From Bacteroides sp. (GTDB lineage Bacteria > Bacteroidota > Bacteroidia > Bacteroidales > Bacteroidaceae): a DNA stretch of 64,000 nt. The translations under genes were made by a program, and so were the position numbers. Location of the stretch: the NCBI RefSeq assembly GCF_028690125.1, contig NZ_JAQVBV010000005.1, forward strand, positions 152,901 through 216,900, in the 5' to 3' direction. Every line of letters begins with the position of its first letter. Positions within the stretch are counted from its first letter, which is position 1. Positions 1-6,758 of the stretch are shown piece after piece. The notes beneath the pieces were generated by a model. That model was given only the letters and a program-made list of their open reading frames with translations. It ran no database searches and was not told where the DNA came from.

Positions 1-248
1 TTAGCTGCCATTTCTTGCTTTCCGGCAATTCCAGTGTTCAACCGATCAACAAAACGATGTGGAATACCAGATTTGGCTACTGCACCACCATGTACTTTTG
101 TAAGCAGACCTTGTTCGTCCAATTCTACGAGATCACGGCGCAATGTATCATCAGACACTCCCAATTCCTGACTCAACGCTGTAATATAAATGCGATAATT
201 TTCGCCAAGTCGATTCAATATATACTGATGTCTTTCTTCTTTTAGCAT
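1..248 (-). CDS. DeoR-family transcriptional regulator, N-terminal part (runs off the window)
   Basis: The reverse strand reads MLKEERHQYILNRLGE, then a winged helix-turn-helix with the DeoR signature (SQELGVSDDTLRRDLVELDEQG, about residues 26-48) followed by LLTKVHGGAV. This is the DNA-binding head of DeoR/GlpR-type sugar regulators. Only about 82 residues are inside the window; the sugar-phosphate-sensing C-terminal domain lies beyond base 1. The ATG at 246-248 puts the usual ML(K)xERxxxIL opening at the N-terminus. Repeated ACCGCAAATA-like motifs just upstream are candidate operators. The family is confident; the effector and targets cannot be read from this part. Confidence 0.88.
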   Translation of the reverse strand, partial: MLKEERHQYILNRLGENYRIYITALSQELGVSDDTLRRDLVELDEQGLLTKVHGGAVAKSGIPHRFVDRLNTGIAGKQEMAA

Positions 249-275
249 ATTATAAAGCATAAGCTATTGCATATT

Positions 276-406
276 ACCGCAAATATACATATATTTCGAA
301 GTGAAATGAAGATATAATGAAACTTTATTCGCAAATATGCGGTTTTACCAATTATTTCTCCTTAAAAGCTCAGGAAACCGCAAAATAGGTAAAAATACCG
401 CAGATA
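276..406. promoter_or_regulatory. Cluster of ACCGCAAATA-like repeats upstream of the DeoR gene
   Basis: ACCGCAAATA occurs at 276-285, ACCGCAAAATA at 377-387 and ACCGCAGATA at 397-406. A reversed copy reads GCAAATATGCGGT at 331-343. Four related motifs in 131 bases between divergent genes suggest binding sites for a regulator, plausibly the adjacent DeoR protein acting on itself. The 280-287 stretch also reads TATATTTG on the minus strand, a Bacteroides -7 element, so the first motif overlaps a likely promoter. The repeats are seen; the protein that binds is inferred. Confidence 0.4.
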
Positions 407-473
407 GTAAATAAAGATTCATTAATTAAGTTTTACAACAACAATATATTTAATTATTAAATAATCAAAAAGT

Positions 474-989
474 ATGAAGAAACAAATATTAGTAGATATG
501 GACGGAGTGTTAGCAGATGTATATTCTCAATTTATTGAATGGGAATATAAAGAATCAGGTACCAGATTAAAAATAGAGGAGCTAAACGGGAAAACAGAAA
601 CAGAAGCGCTACCTTCCTGTAATAAACACGTACGAAGTATTGGCTTCTTTAGAACAGTTCCTGTCATGCCAAACAGTTTTGAAGGACTTAAATACCTTAA
701 TGAAAAGTATAAAGTACTTATTGTATCATCAGCAACAGAATATCCCAAAAGCTTACCAGAGAAACAGGCATGGCTAAATGAGTATTTTCCTTTCATCACG
801 TGGGAACAAATGATCTTTTGTGGGAGAAAAGACAGCATAAAAGGAGATATTATGATTGATGATCATCCTAAAAATCTCAGAACATTCGAAGGGAAAAAAT
901 ATATTTTCAGCCAACCTCATAATTTATTTATCTCGGATGAACAATATGAAAGAGTATCCGATTGGAAAGAAATTATGTTCAAACTTTGA
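474..989 (+). CDS. HAD-family 5'(3')-deoxyribonucleotidase-like protein
   Basis: A 171-residue protein with all HAD motifs: DMDGVLAD near the N-terminus (nucleophile and acid/base aspartates at residues 9 and 11), VSSATEYP (motif II) in the middle, and KGDIMIDDHPKNL (motifs III and IV) near residue 125. Size and motif spacing fit the 5'-nucleotidase, deoxy (NT5C-type) group, cytosolic Mg-dependent phosphatases that remove phosphate from deoxynucleoside monophosphates. No signal peptide. It stands alone, divergent from the DeoR gene, about 225 bases away. Substrate preference is inferred from the family. Confidence 0.8.
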   Translation: MKKQILVDMDGVLADVYSQFIEWEYKESGTRLKIEELNGKTETEALPSCNKHVRSIGFFRTVPVMPNSFEGLKYLNEKYKVLIVSSATEYPKSLPEKQAWLNEYFPFITWEQMIFCGRKDSIKGDIMIDDHPKNLRTFEGKKYIFSQPHNLFISDEQYERVSDWKEIMFKL

Positions 990-1015
990 AAGAAAAAAAG
1001 CATAAGAACATTTTT

Positions 1016-1096
1016 ACCATAGATTACATAAATTCTCAATGATCATAAATATCATATATTGGGTATTTATCAAAATGAACCTGTGTAATCCATGGT
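1016..1096. repeat. Imperfect inverted repeat between converging genes
   Basis: ACCATAGATTACA at 1016-1028 is matched by TGTAATCCATGGT at 1084-1096, complementary at 12 of 13 positions, with a 55-base AT-rich loop. It lies between the 3' ends of the nucleotidase gene (+) and the monooxygenase gene (-). It has no T-run of the kind expected for a simple terminator. The motif resembles a repeat I believe is common between Bacteroides genes, but I could not check its copy number. Confidence 0.5.
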
Positions 1097-1121
1097 AACT
1101 TCTGACATTTTTTTTGCAAAC

Positions 1122-1397
1122 TTAAAAAGTGAACTTTTCTATTTTCATCGTACCCAAGGTCTGTATTTTAGGAACCAAAGTCACAAAGTGTACTGCTTTT
1201 TCGTGAGCAGTCAGCGATTCCTCATCAGTCCATGTTTCACAAATCATCAGAACGTCCGGACGTGTAGCACTCTCAAAAATATCATAGGCAATACAGCCTT
1301 CATCTTTTAAGGAAGAAGCCACCAACTCTTTTGCAGCTTCTAACAGAGCCGCACGGTTACTTTCATTTACTTGAATAAAAACATTCAGTCTAATCAT
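1122..1397 (-). CDS. Antibiotic biosynthesis monooxygenase (ABM) domain protein, YgiN-like
   Basis: A 91-residue single-domain protein. It opens with MIRLNVFIQVNESNRAAL and contains LKDEGCIAYDIFESATRPD and ICETWTDEESLTAHEKAVHF, the typical dimeric alpha+beta barrel pattern of ABM/YgiN proteins (conserved GC.xYD, E.W.d and H...H.). Such proteins are small cofactor-free oxygenases or quinol-modifying enzymes; the true substrate is usually unknown. No signal peptide or partner gene. A TAAATTTG match at 1422-1429 (minus) is a possible -7 element, about 25 bases before the start codon. Confidence 0.85.
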   Translation of the reverse strand: MIRLNVFIQVNESNRAALLEAAKELVASSLKDEGCIAYDIFESATRPDVLMICETWTDEESLTAHEKAVHFVTLVPKIQTLGTMKIEKFTF

Positions 1398-1463
1398 AAC
1401 TATTAAATTTTAAATACACCACAAATTTACATGATAAATCTGAGATTCCCTACATTCATACTA

Positions 1464-1504
1464 CAATAAAAAATGCCACTTGATCATTTTCTCAAGTGAC
1501 ATTT
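1464..1504 (-). terminator. Intrinsic terminator of the SGNH hydrolase gene
   Basis: AAATGCCACTTGA (1471-1483) pairs with TCAAGTGACATTT (1492-1504) with one C-A mismatch and an 8-base loop. On the minus strand the stem is followed by a T-rich tail (complement of ATAAAAAA, 1463-1470). It lies 36 bases past the end of the SGNH gene, in the right orientation. Confidence 0.75.
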
Positions 1505-1539
1505 CTACTATATTACAATATTCAAATAATATCTACTCA

Positions 1540-2250
1540 TCAAAGAGCCTTATCAATCGCGATTTTAATCAAACTTTCCATCATGTCATATCCTTTGCTT
1601 ACAGGATGTACGCCATCCCCAGCCCTTGCATATTCAGAATTCATAGCTAAAGTTTCGGGAACAACCATTGCCTGATAATAATCAACATATGGAATCTTAT
1701 TCGCCTTAGCATAAGCCTCTATCCGTTCATTCAATGCTTTAATTTTTTGAGGAGCATCTTTAATTTTTGGATTCCATCCGAAACCGGCAGCCGGCAATAC
1801 AGAAGTCAGGATTACCTTTATATTGTTTGCCTTAGCCAGCTCTGCCATCGAAACAATATTTCCAAAAGTATAATCTTCAACATAAGGACCAGTATTTTCC
1901 GCAACATCGTTAGTTCCGGCATTAATCACCACCAAAGCAGGAGCAAGATTAATCACATCTTCACGAAAGCGCAACAAAAATTGATAAGAAGTCTGCCCGC
2001 CTATGCCACGGCTAATATATCCATTCTTCTTAAAAAAGTCTGGATGAGTGTTTATCCAACCTTCTGTAATAGAATTCCCCATAAAAACAACTCTCTTATC
2101 CTTCTTTGTAGGCTTCGACAATTCTGAATTATCTTTTGCAAAACGTTTGAAATTTGCAAATTCATAATTTTGTGCATTAACTTCTCCTACTGAAAGTCCC
2201 AAACACGCAATGGTCAATAACATCCATTGCCCTAAAAAAATCTTTTTCAT
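1540..2250 (-). CDS. Secreted SGNH/GDSL-family acylhydrolase
   Basis: 236 residues with an N-terminal signal peptide (MKKIFLGQWMLLTIACLGLS, cleavage near VNAQ). Four SGNH blocks follow: VFMGNSITEG (block I, catalytic Ser), RGIGGQTSYQFL (block II, Gly), VVINAGTNDVAEN (block III, Asn) and DGVHPVSKGYDMM (block V, Asp and His). The family includes secreted or periplasmic lipases and acetyl-esterases, including those that deacetylate glycans before glycosidases act. There is no neighbouring polysaccharide-use gene to name a substrate. It probably has its own promoter and ends at the hairpin at 1464-1504. Confidence 0.88.
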   Translation of the reverse strand: MKKIFLGQWMLLTIACLGLSVGEVNAQNYEFANFKRFAKDNSELSKPTKKDKRVVFMGNSITEGWINTHPDFFKKNGYISRGIGGQTSYQFLLRFREDVINLAPALVVINAGTNDVAENTGPYVEDYTFGNIVSMAELAKANNIKVILTSVLPAAGFGWNPKIKDAPQKIKALNERIEAYAKANKIPYVDYYQAMVVPETLAMNSEYARAGDGVHPVSKGYDMMESLIKIAIDKAL

Positions 2251-2398
2251 GTTTATTGATGTAAGTATTAGTTATACTAAAATTGGCGTAAAGATAAAAA
2301 AATGATTTCACATAATGAATTAAAAAAACAAATAACCGTTAATACAGCTCTCGAAAAACTTAATCTGTGTTATATAACATACTTTTTTTCTTGGATTA

Positions 2399-2429
2399 TT
2401 TGCAGATATTCAGAATATCCGTACATTTG
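2399..2429 (+). promoter_or_regulatory. Bacteroides-type promoter P1 upstream of the DUF4919 gene
   Basis: TTTG at 2399-2402 and TACATTTG at 2422-2429 are 19 bases apart, matching the Bacteroides primary sigma factor consensus (-33 TTTG, -7 TAnnTTTG). The predicted start is near 2437. A strong terminator 36-60 bases downstream means transcripts from here probably stop before the gene. Confidence 0.6.
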
Positions 2430-2436
2430 CAATGTG

Positions 2437-2497
2437 TTTTTCATAGTATTAGATTTAAGGTTAACAAAGGTTGGAGCAAAGCGTTGCTCCTTTTTTT
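2437..2497 (+). ncRNA. Candidate short transcript or leader between P1 and its terminator
   Basis: A promoter-like pair ends at 2429 and an intrinsic terminator ends at 2497, so the sequence predicts a discrete RNA of about 60 bases. No ribosome site or sensible reading frame is obvious. It may be a small RNA, an attenuated leader, or simply the tail of an older transcription unit. It matches no RNA family I recognise. Confidence 0.3.
2473..2497 (+). terminator. Intrinsic terminator before the DUF4919 gene
   Basis: GGAGCAA (2473-2479), loop AGCG, TTGCTCC (2484-2490), then seven T (2491-2497). It is a perfect 7-bp stem with a tight loop and a T-run, 70 bases upstream of the next start codon. 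Confidence 0.8.
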
Positions 2498-2508
2498 ATA
2501 TCTATACA

Positions 2509-2539
2509 TTTGTTTTTCTAAAAAAGAATGGTATTTTTG
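2509..2539 (+). promoter_or_regulatory. Bacteroides-type promoter P2 for the DUF4919/sanA-like pair
   Basis: TTTG at 2509-2512 and TATTTTTG at 2532-2539 with a 19-base spacer fit the -33/-7 consensus. The predicted start is near 2547, about 20 bases before the ATG at 2567. It lies just past the terminator at 2473-2497, so it is the likely promoter of this gene pair. Confidence 0.6.
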
Positions 2540-2566
2540 TAAATCACATTTAAAAAAGCAAGTGTA

Positions 2567-3259
2567 ATGAAAAGAATAACCACTCTCCTCTTCATAGGAG
2601 TCATTTTCAGTTTACATTTTTATTGTTCAGCTCAGATAAAACAGAAAAAGCTGTATATAGACTATAAGTTTATTAAGGAATATGTGACAAATGAGAAAGA
2701 AAATTTTCAAAATCTCATTCAACGTTTTGAAGCGAACGACACATTACTCACCTGACAAGAATACGCCATAATATACTATAAATACTCTTTTACTCCCAAT
2801 TACCAAGGAAGTATGTATGATATGTCACAGGAATATCAAAATTTCATGAAACTAATTAACGAAAAGAAATATGAAGAGACCAATAATGCAGGAACAGAGC
2901 TTCTGAAAAAGAACCCAGTATTTTTGCAGACGTTATATGAGATGGGAGCATTAGTGTATATGCAAAGCAAAGATCAGGAAAAAATGAGAAGTTATACAAA
3001 AAGATACGCTGCATTAATCACCACAATTACCGCCAGTGGTGACGGAAAAACAGAAGACACGGCGTTTAAAGTAATTTATTTTAATGATGAGTACCAAGTA
3101 CTCAATAAATTATTTCTAATGGAAAATATGAAGCAACAGTCTCTAACCGATAATAAATGCGACTTGATAGAATTCGATAAATGCAAATACTATGAAGGAA
3201 CTCAAATGTATTTTGACATTAGCCGTTCACTTGATTTTATGCATGAATTACTTAAATAA
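2567..3259 (+). pseudogene. DUF4919-type secreted protein, interrupted by an in-frame TGA
   Basis: The frame starts MKRITTLLFIGVIFSLHFYCSAQ, a signal peptide. It reads to a TGA at 2753-2755 after ...EANDTLLT, then continues in the same frame as QEYAIIYYKYSFTPNYQGS and runs without a break to TAA at 3257-3259, ending SRSLDFMHELLK. Together this is one protein of about 230 residues with the DUF4919 look (LT.xEYxxiYYxYxFTpnYqgs, central helical repeat-like segment, VIYFNDEYQVL). One substitution separates it from an intact gene. The downstream part begins at an internal ATG (2813) and lacks a signal peptide. The function of DUF4919 proteins is unknown. A sequencing error or strain polymorphism is possible. 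Confidence 0.75.
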
Positions 3260-3921
3260 TGAAGAAAAAACTAATTTATATTACCTTGACGATTGCGGTC
3301 CTTTGTGCAACCGGTTTAATTATATGCAACCAAGTAATTAAAAAGAATGCTTCCTCCAAGCTTTACACAGAAGTGAACGACATTCCGGTGAATCATACAG
3401 GTCTGCTTCTTGGGACCACTCCTAAATTAAAGAACGGTAACAACAATCTATATTTTGATTATCGCATTCTCGCAGCAGTTGAACTCTATAAAGCCGGTAA
3501 AATCAAACATATTCTCATCAGTGGTGATAATCGCAAAAAGAATTATAACGAACCGGAAGAGATGAAAAAGGCTCTTATGCAAAAAGGTGTTCCCGAAAAA
3601 GCTATTTATTTAGATTATGCAGGTTTCCGCACACTCGATTCCGTAGTTCGTGCCAAAGAAGTTTTTGGATTAGATCAGTTTACAATTATCTCCCAGCAAT
3701 TTCACAACGAAAGAGCCATTTATCTAGCCGAAGAAAATGGAATAAATGCGATTGGTTATAATGCCAAAAATGTAAAAGCCTATGCGGGACTAAAAACGAA
3801 TATTAGAGAGTTGTTTGCAAGAGTAAAAATGTTTATAGATTTAGCAGTCGGTAAACAGCCTCGTTTTTTAGGTGAGAAAAATATTATTGAAAAAAAAAAA
3901 TTAATACAACTTCCTTTATAA
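3259..3921 (+). CDS. SanA/YdcF-like (DUF218) envelope protein
   Basis: 220 residues with one N-terminal membrane anchor (KKKLIYITLTIAVLCATGLIICNQ). A DUF218 fold follows: GLLLGTTPKL at about 49-58, YRILAAVELYKAGKIKHILISGDN, GVPEKAIYLDYAGFRTLDSVVRAKEVF, and FTIISQQFHNERAIYLAEENGI. This matches the SanA branch, inner-membrane proteins linked to envelope barrier function and vancomycin resistance at high temperature. The ATG overlaps the stop of the DUF4919 frame (TAATGA), so the two are co-transcribed. A run of 11 A near the 3' end (3890-3900) is prone to slippage but affects only the last residues. The biochemical activity is not known. Confidence 0.83.
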   Translation: MKKKLIYITLTIAVLCATGLIICNQVIKKNASSKLYTEVNDIPVNHTGLLLGTTPKLKNGNNNLYFDYRILAAVELYKAGKIKHILISGDNRKKNYNEPEEMKKALMQKGVPEKAIYLDYAGFRTLDSVVRAKEVFGLDQFTIISQQFHNERAIYLAEENGINAIGYNAKNVKAYAGLKTNIRELFARVKMFIDLAVGKQPRFLGEKNIIEKKKLIQLPL

Positions 3922-3948
3922 GTCCCTATGTTTGTAATTGAAAAATAG

Positions 3949-4332
3949 GGACTGAATGAATACACTATAATAACAACTATAGAAAAAACCGAAAATTACG
4001 AATTAAAGAATGGTGTAATTACTTCTGATTTTGATATTCCCAGTATTAAAAAAACTAACAGAGCAACATTCAATATTAATACTGCCATCTTTGCTGGATT
4101 AGAATTTTATATTTACGAAGGTTTTTATATAGGAACTGAATTAGGAATAGGTTACCAATCTGCTAAAACATTAAAAATGGAACTTGATGGAAAGATTATA
4201 ACCAAAACTACTAAGAATAATAAAGTTGAAACAAACCAAGAAACCATTGATAAAGAAACAACAGACAACTCTAGAATCAGTAATTTCAAAATATATATTG
4301 AACCTAAATTTCGCATTGGTATAACTTTCTAA
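3949..4332 (+). pseudogene. 3' remnant of an outer-membrane beta-barrel protein
   Basis: An open frame of about 127 codons with no start codon at its beginning; an in-frame TAG sits at 3946-3948. It reads TIEKTENYELKNGVITSDF, then alternating hydrophobic strands such as FNINTAIFAGLEFYIYEGF and YIGTELGIGYQSAKT. It ends NFKIYIEPKFRIGITF, with the terminal aromatic residue typical of barrel proteins recognised by BamA. The usual N-terminal half and signal peptide are missing, so this looks like what remains after a deletion next to the sanA-like gene. A strong terminator still follows. The exact family is not recognised. Confidence 0.6.
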
Positions 4333-4353
4333 AAAGTATCATCAAATAAGATT

Positions 4354-4394
4354 AAACAGGATAAAGAATCTAAAATCTCTTTATCCTGTTTTTT
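4354..4394 (+). terminator. Strong intrinsic terminator
   Basis: AAACAGGATAAAGA (4354-4367) pairs perfectly with TCTTTATCCTGTTT (4378-4391): a 14-bp stem, a 10-base loop and a T-rich tail. It closes the DUF4919/sanA-like/remnant unit and isolates the alaX-like gene that starts 29 bases later. Confidence 0.88.
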
Positions 4395-4422
4395 ATTTAA
4401 AAATAATCTGTATTTTTACTGC

Positions 4423-4893
4423 ATGGAACCACAACTTAACGACCACAACAAACAGGAGTATCCTCCTATGCACACTGCGGAGCATTTACTAAACGCCACC
4501 ATGGTAAAGACCTTTGGATGCCAACGTTCGCACAATGCACACATTGAGCGTAAAAAGAGTAAATGCGATTATCAACTTCCTATTTGTCCGACGCAAGAAG
4601 AAATTCAAGCCATTGAAGATAAAGTGAATGAAGTAATCAGTCAAAATCTGCCAGTAACAGCAGAGTTCATGGAACAGCAAAAAGCCAAAGAAATTGTAGA
4701 TCTTAGTAAACTCCCGGCTGATGCCAGTGAGACATTACGCATTATACGTATTGGAAATTACGATGCTTGTGCCTGTATTGGTATACACGTTTGCAACACC
4801 TCAGAAGTAGGAACATTCAAAATCATTAGCTATGATTATGATGAAGACAGGAAAACACTGAGACTAAGATTCAAGTTAATTGAAAAGAAGTAG
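4423..4893 (+). CDS. AlaX-type alanyl-tRNA editing domain protein
   Basis: A 156-residue stand-alone threonyl/alanyl-tRNA synthetase second additional domain. The zinc-site motifs are visible: HTAEH (HxxxH, about residues 17-21) and CIGIH (CxxxH, about residues 112-116). It has no catalytic synthetase domain. AlaX proteins hydrolyse mischarged Ser- or Gly-tRNA(Ala) in trans. An alternative start at M16 (4468) would still keep the first His pair; AGGAG lies 13 bases before that ATG, so the true N-terminus is uncertain. No clear partner gene. Confidence 0.85.
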   Translation: MEPQLNDHNKQEYPPMHTAEHLLNATMVKTFGCQRSHNAHIERKKSKCDYQLPICPTQEEIQAIEDKVNEVISQNLPVTAEFMEQQKAKEIVDLSKLPADASETLRIIRIGNYDACACIGIHVCNTSEVGTFKIISYDYDEDRKTLRLRFKLIEKK

Positions 4894-5157
4894 ATTATCA
4901 AATTAACACCTATCTTATATAAAATAAATAAAAACAAGATACATTTTGTCACCAAATAGGAAAAATTGGCATTACAATAATGACAAATAGACAAATTCAG
5001 ATACAAAAGTCTCATGGTATAAAGTTTGCAATATAGTTAGCGAATGAAGGTTCAAGAAACAAACAATGGAAATCATAGATTGATTCACCGGAGAGAGTGA
5101 AAGGGCTGAAATTCAGAATTAACCGAATGTATAACTTAAAAGATAGGAGACTTAATT

Positions 5158-5586
5158 ATGATGCCTGTTAGAAGAACTCAAAATTGGTTACCAAGTATTT
5201 TTAATGATTTCTTTGATAACGATTGGATGATAAAAGCAAATGCTACAGCACCTGCTATCAATGTATTTGAAACAGAAAAAGAATACAAAGTAGAACTGGC
5301 CGCTCCAGGTATGACGAAGGACGATTTCAATGTTCGTATAGATGAAGACAATAATTTAGTCATCACAATGGAGAAAAAGGCAGAGAACAAAGAAGAAAAG
5401 AAAGAAGGTCGCTATTTGCGTCGTGAATTCTCATACTCTAAGTTCCAGCAGACGATGATTTTACCGGATAATGTTGATAAAGATAGGATATCTGCTGCTG
5501 TAGAAAATGGTGTATTGAATGTTCAATTACCAAAACTTTCTGCAGAAGAAATAAAAAGACCCGACAAACAAATTGAAGTTAAGTAA
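5158..5586 (+). CDS. Small heat-shock protein, Hsp20/alpha-crystallin family
   Basis: 142 residues. The alpha-crystallin domain runs from about residue 35 (PAINVFETEKEYKVELAAPGM) to 130, with the conserved ENGVLNVQLPK stretch near the end (A-x-x-x-n-G-v-L). It is an ATP-independent chaperone that holds unfolding proteins and normally forms oligomers. AGGAGA at 5145-5150 lies 7 bases before the ATG at 5158, giving the Met-Met start; the second ATG is equally possible. The 260-base upstream region has no convincing -33/-7 pair. The gene ends at a bidirectional terminator. Confidence 0.93.
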   Translation: MMPVRRTQNWLPSIFNDFFDNDWMIKANATAPAINVFETEKEYKVELAAPGMTKDDFNVRIDEDNNLVITMEKKAENKEEKKEGRYLRREFSYSKFQQTMILPDNVDKDRISAAVENGVLNVQLPKLSAEEIKRPDKQIEVK

Positions 5587-5636
5587 CACAGTATCCTACC
5601 TTCAATTAGTAGATTTTTATTGGGAAAGATTATAAG

Positions 5637-5675
5637 AAAGACCGCTTCACGCTAATGTTTTGAGGCGGTCTTTTT
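5637..5675. terminator. Bidirectional terminator between hsp20 and the EamA gene
   Basis: AAAGACCGCTTCA (5637-5649) pairs with TGAGGCGGTCTTT (5661-5673): 13 bp with one G-T pair and an 11-base loop. A T-run follows on the plus strand and a weaker one on the minus strand. It sits between converging genes. Confidence 0.88.
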
Positions 5676-5697
5676 ATGAATAAATACAGATTTTAGA

Positions 5698-6651
5698 CTA
5701 ATCACATTTCCTTTTACTACTTTTTATTGGAAGCCGAGGAAATAATTTTCTAAAACGAATTAGATAGCTTGTTATTTTGCCACCTGCAATAACGAAAGTT
5801 ACAGCAATAATCACCATTATCAACCCTATGCTTTCCCGAACAGATAATGTTTCCCCGAAAACCGTTATTCCAAAGAATATGGCAGTAACAGGTTCTAATG
5901 CACCCAAAATAGCTGTTGGGGTAGAGCCGATATATTGAATAGCACTAGTAGTACATAAGAATGAAATAGCAGTGGGAAAAATAGCCAATGCTAATAAATT
6001 TCCCCATAAATACCACTGATTAGGAAAACACAAATTTCCTCCGAAATTGACGCGCACCAAAAAAAGAGTAACCCCAAAAAGCAAAACATAAAAAGTCACT
6101 TTTAGTGTCGCAATATTTTTCAAAGTATTCTGATTAATACCTACAATATACAAAGCGTAAGATAAAGCAGAAGCAAACACCAACATCGTTCCCGTCAGAC
6201 TGAGCGTTGTGCCGTCACCACTTTTATAAAGTAAGCCAATCCCTCCTAATGCCAATAAAATACATACCACCGTTTGTATTGCAACTTTTTCTTTGAAAAC
6301 AAGAGCCATAATCAGTGCTACCATAATAGGATAAACAAATAGCAGTGTAGAAGCAATGCCCGCATCCATATAATTATAACTCTGAAATAAGGTAAGAGAT
6401 GAAAGAGCTACCAATAATCCCATAATAACTAATGGAAACACTTCTTTACGCTGTAATTTAAAACTTCTCCCTCTTACCTTCAACATCATACCCAGCAAGG
6501 GAATGGCGAACAGATATCTAAAAAAAAGAACAGAATCGGGGTCCATTCCCGATTTATAGAGTGGAAGCGTAAATAAGGGATTCATACCGTATGTTGCTGC
6601 AGCAATTGCCCCTAAAATATACCCTTTTGCTTTTACATTCATATCAATCAT
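5698..6651 (-). CDS. EamA-family (DMT superfamily) transporter
   Basis: 317 residues with about ten hydrophobic membrane helices in two EamA repeats. The first opens KGYILGAIAAATYGMNPLFTLPLY; the second starts near LTGTMLVFASALSYALYIVGINQ. The Pro-rich TPTAILGALEPVTAIFFGITVFGE in the last third is the family's usual conserved region. These inner-membrane proteins export or exchange small metabolites such as amino acids; the substrate is not predictable. A good promoter lies 13 bases upstream, so it is its own transcription unit. The C-terminal tail is strongly basic (RLPIKSSKRKCD). Confidence 0.88.
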   Translation of the reverse strand: MIDMNVKAKGYILGAIAAATYGMNPLFTLPLYKSGMDPDSVLFFRYLFAIPLLGMMLKVRGRSFKLQRKEVFPLVIMGLLVALSSLTLFQSYNYMDAGIASTLLFVYPIMVALIMALVFKEKVAIQTVVCILLALGGIGLLYKSGDGTTLSLTGTMLVFASALSYALYIVGINQNTLKNIATLKVTFYVLLFGVTLFLVRVNFGGNLCFPNQWYLWGNLLALAIFPTAISFLCTTSAIQYIGSTPTAILGALEPVTAIFFGITVFGETLSVRESIGLIMVIIAVTFVIAGGKITSYLIRFRKLFPRLPIKSSKRKCD

Positions 6652-6663
6652 TTTTTATGGGTG

Positions 6664-6696
6664 CAAAAGTAGTATTTCAATTTTAATATAAGCAAA
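6664..6696 (-). promoter_or_regulatory. Bacteroides-type promoter of the EamA gene
   Basis: On the minus strand TTTG (6693-6696) is followed after 21 bases by TACTTTTG (6664-6671). This matches the -33 TTTG / -7 TAnnTTTG consensus. The start is predicted close to the ATG at 6651, giving a very short leader. Confidence 0.65.
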
Positions 6697-6758
6697 TTCT
6701 TACCTAAATATAAAGCATTTATCTATAAATTAAAAAACAGATATATATGTCTTTTATA

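Noticed and set aside
2302..2567. Short overlapping frames before the DUF4919 gene
   Set aside because: They run through two promoters and a terminator, and the translations are low-complexity Phe/Ile/Leu.
2753..2755. TGA read as selenocysteine or recoded
   Set aside because: No hairpin of the selenocysteine type follows, DUF4919 has no known redox role, and a simple nonsense change explains it.
5085..5116. Short palindromes in the hsp20 leader (TTCAC/GTGAA, CTGAAATTCAG) as an RNA thermometer
   Set aside because: Arms of five bases only, not overlapping the ribosome site; insufficient support.
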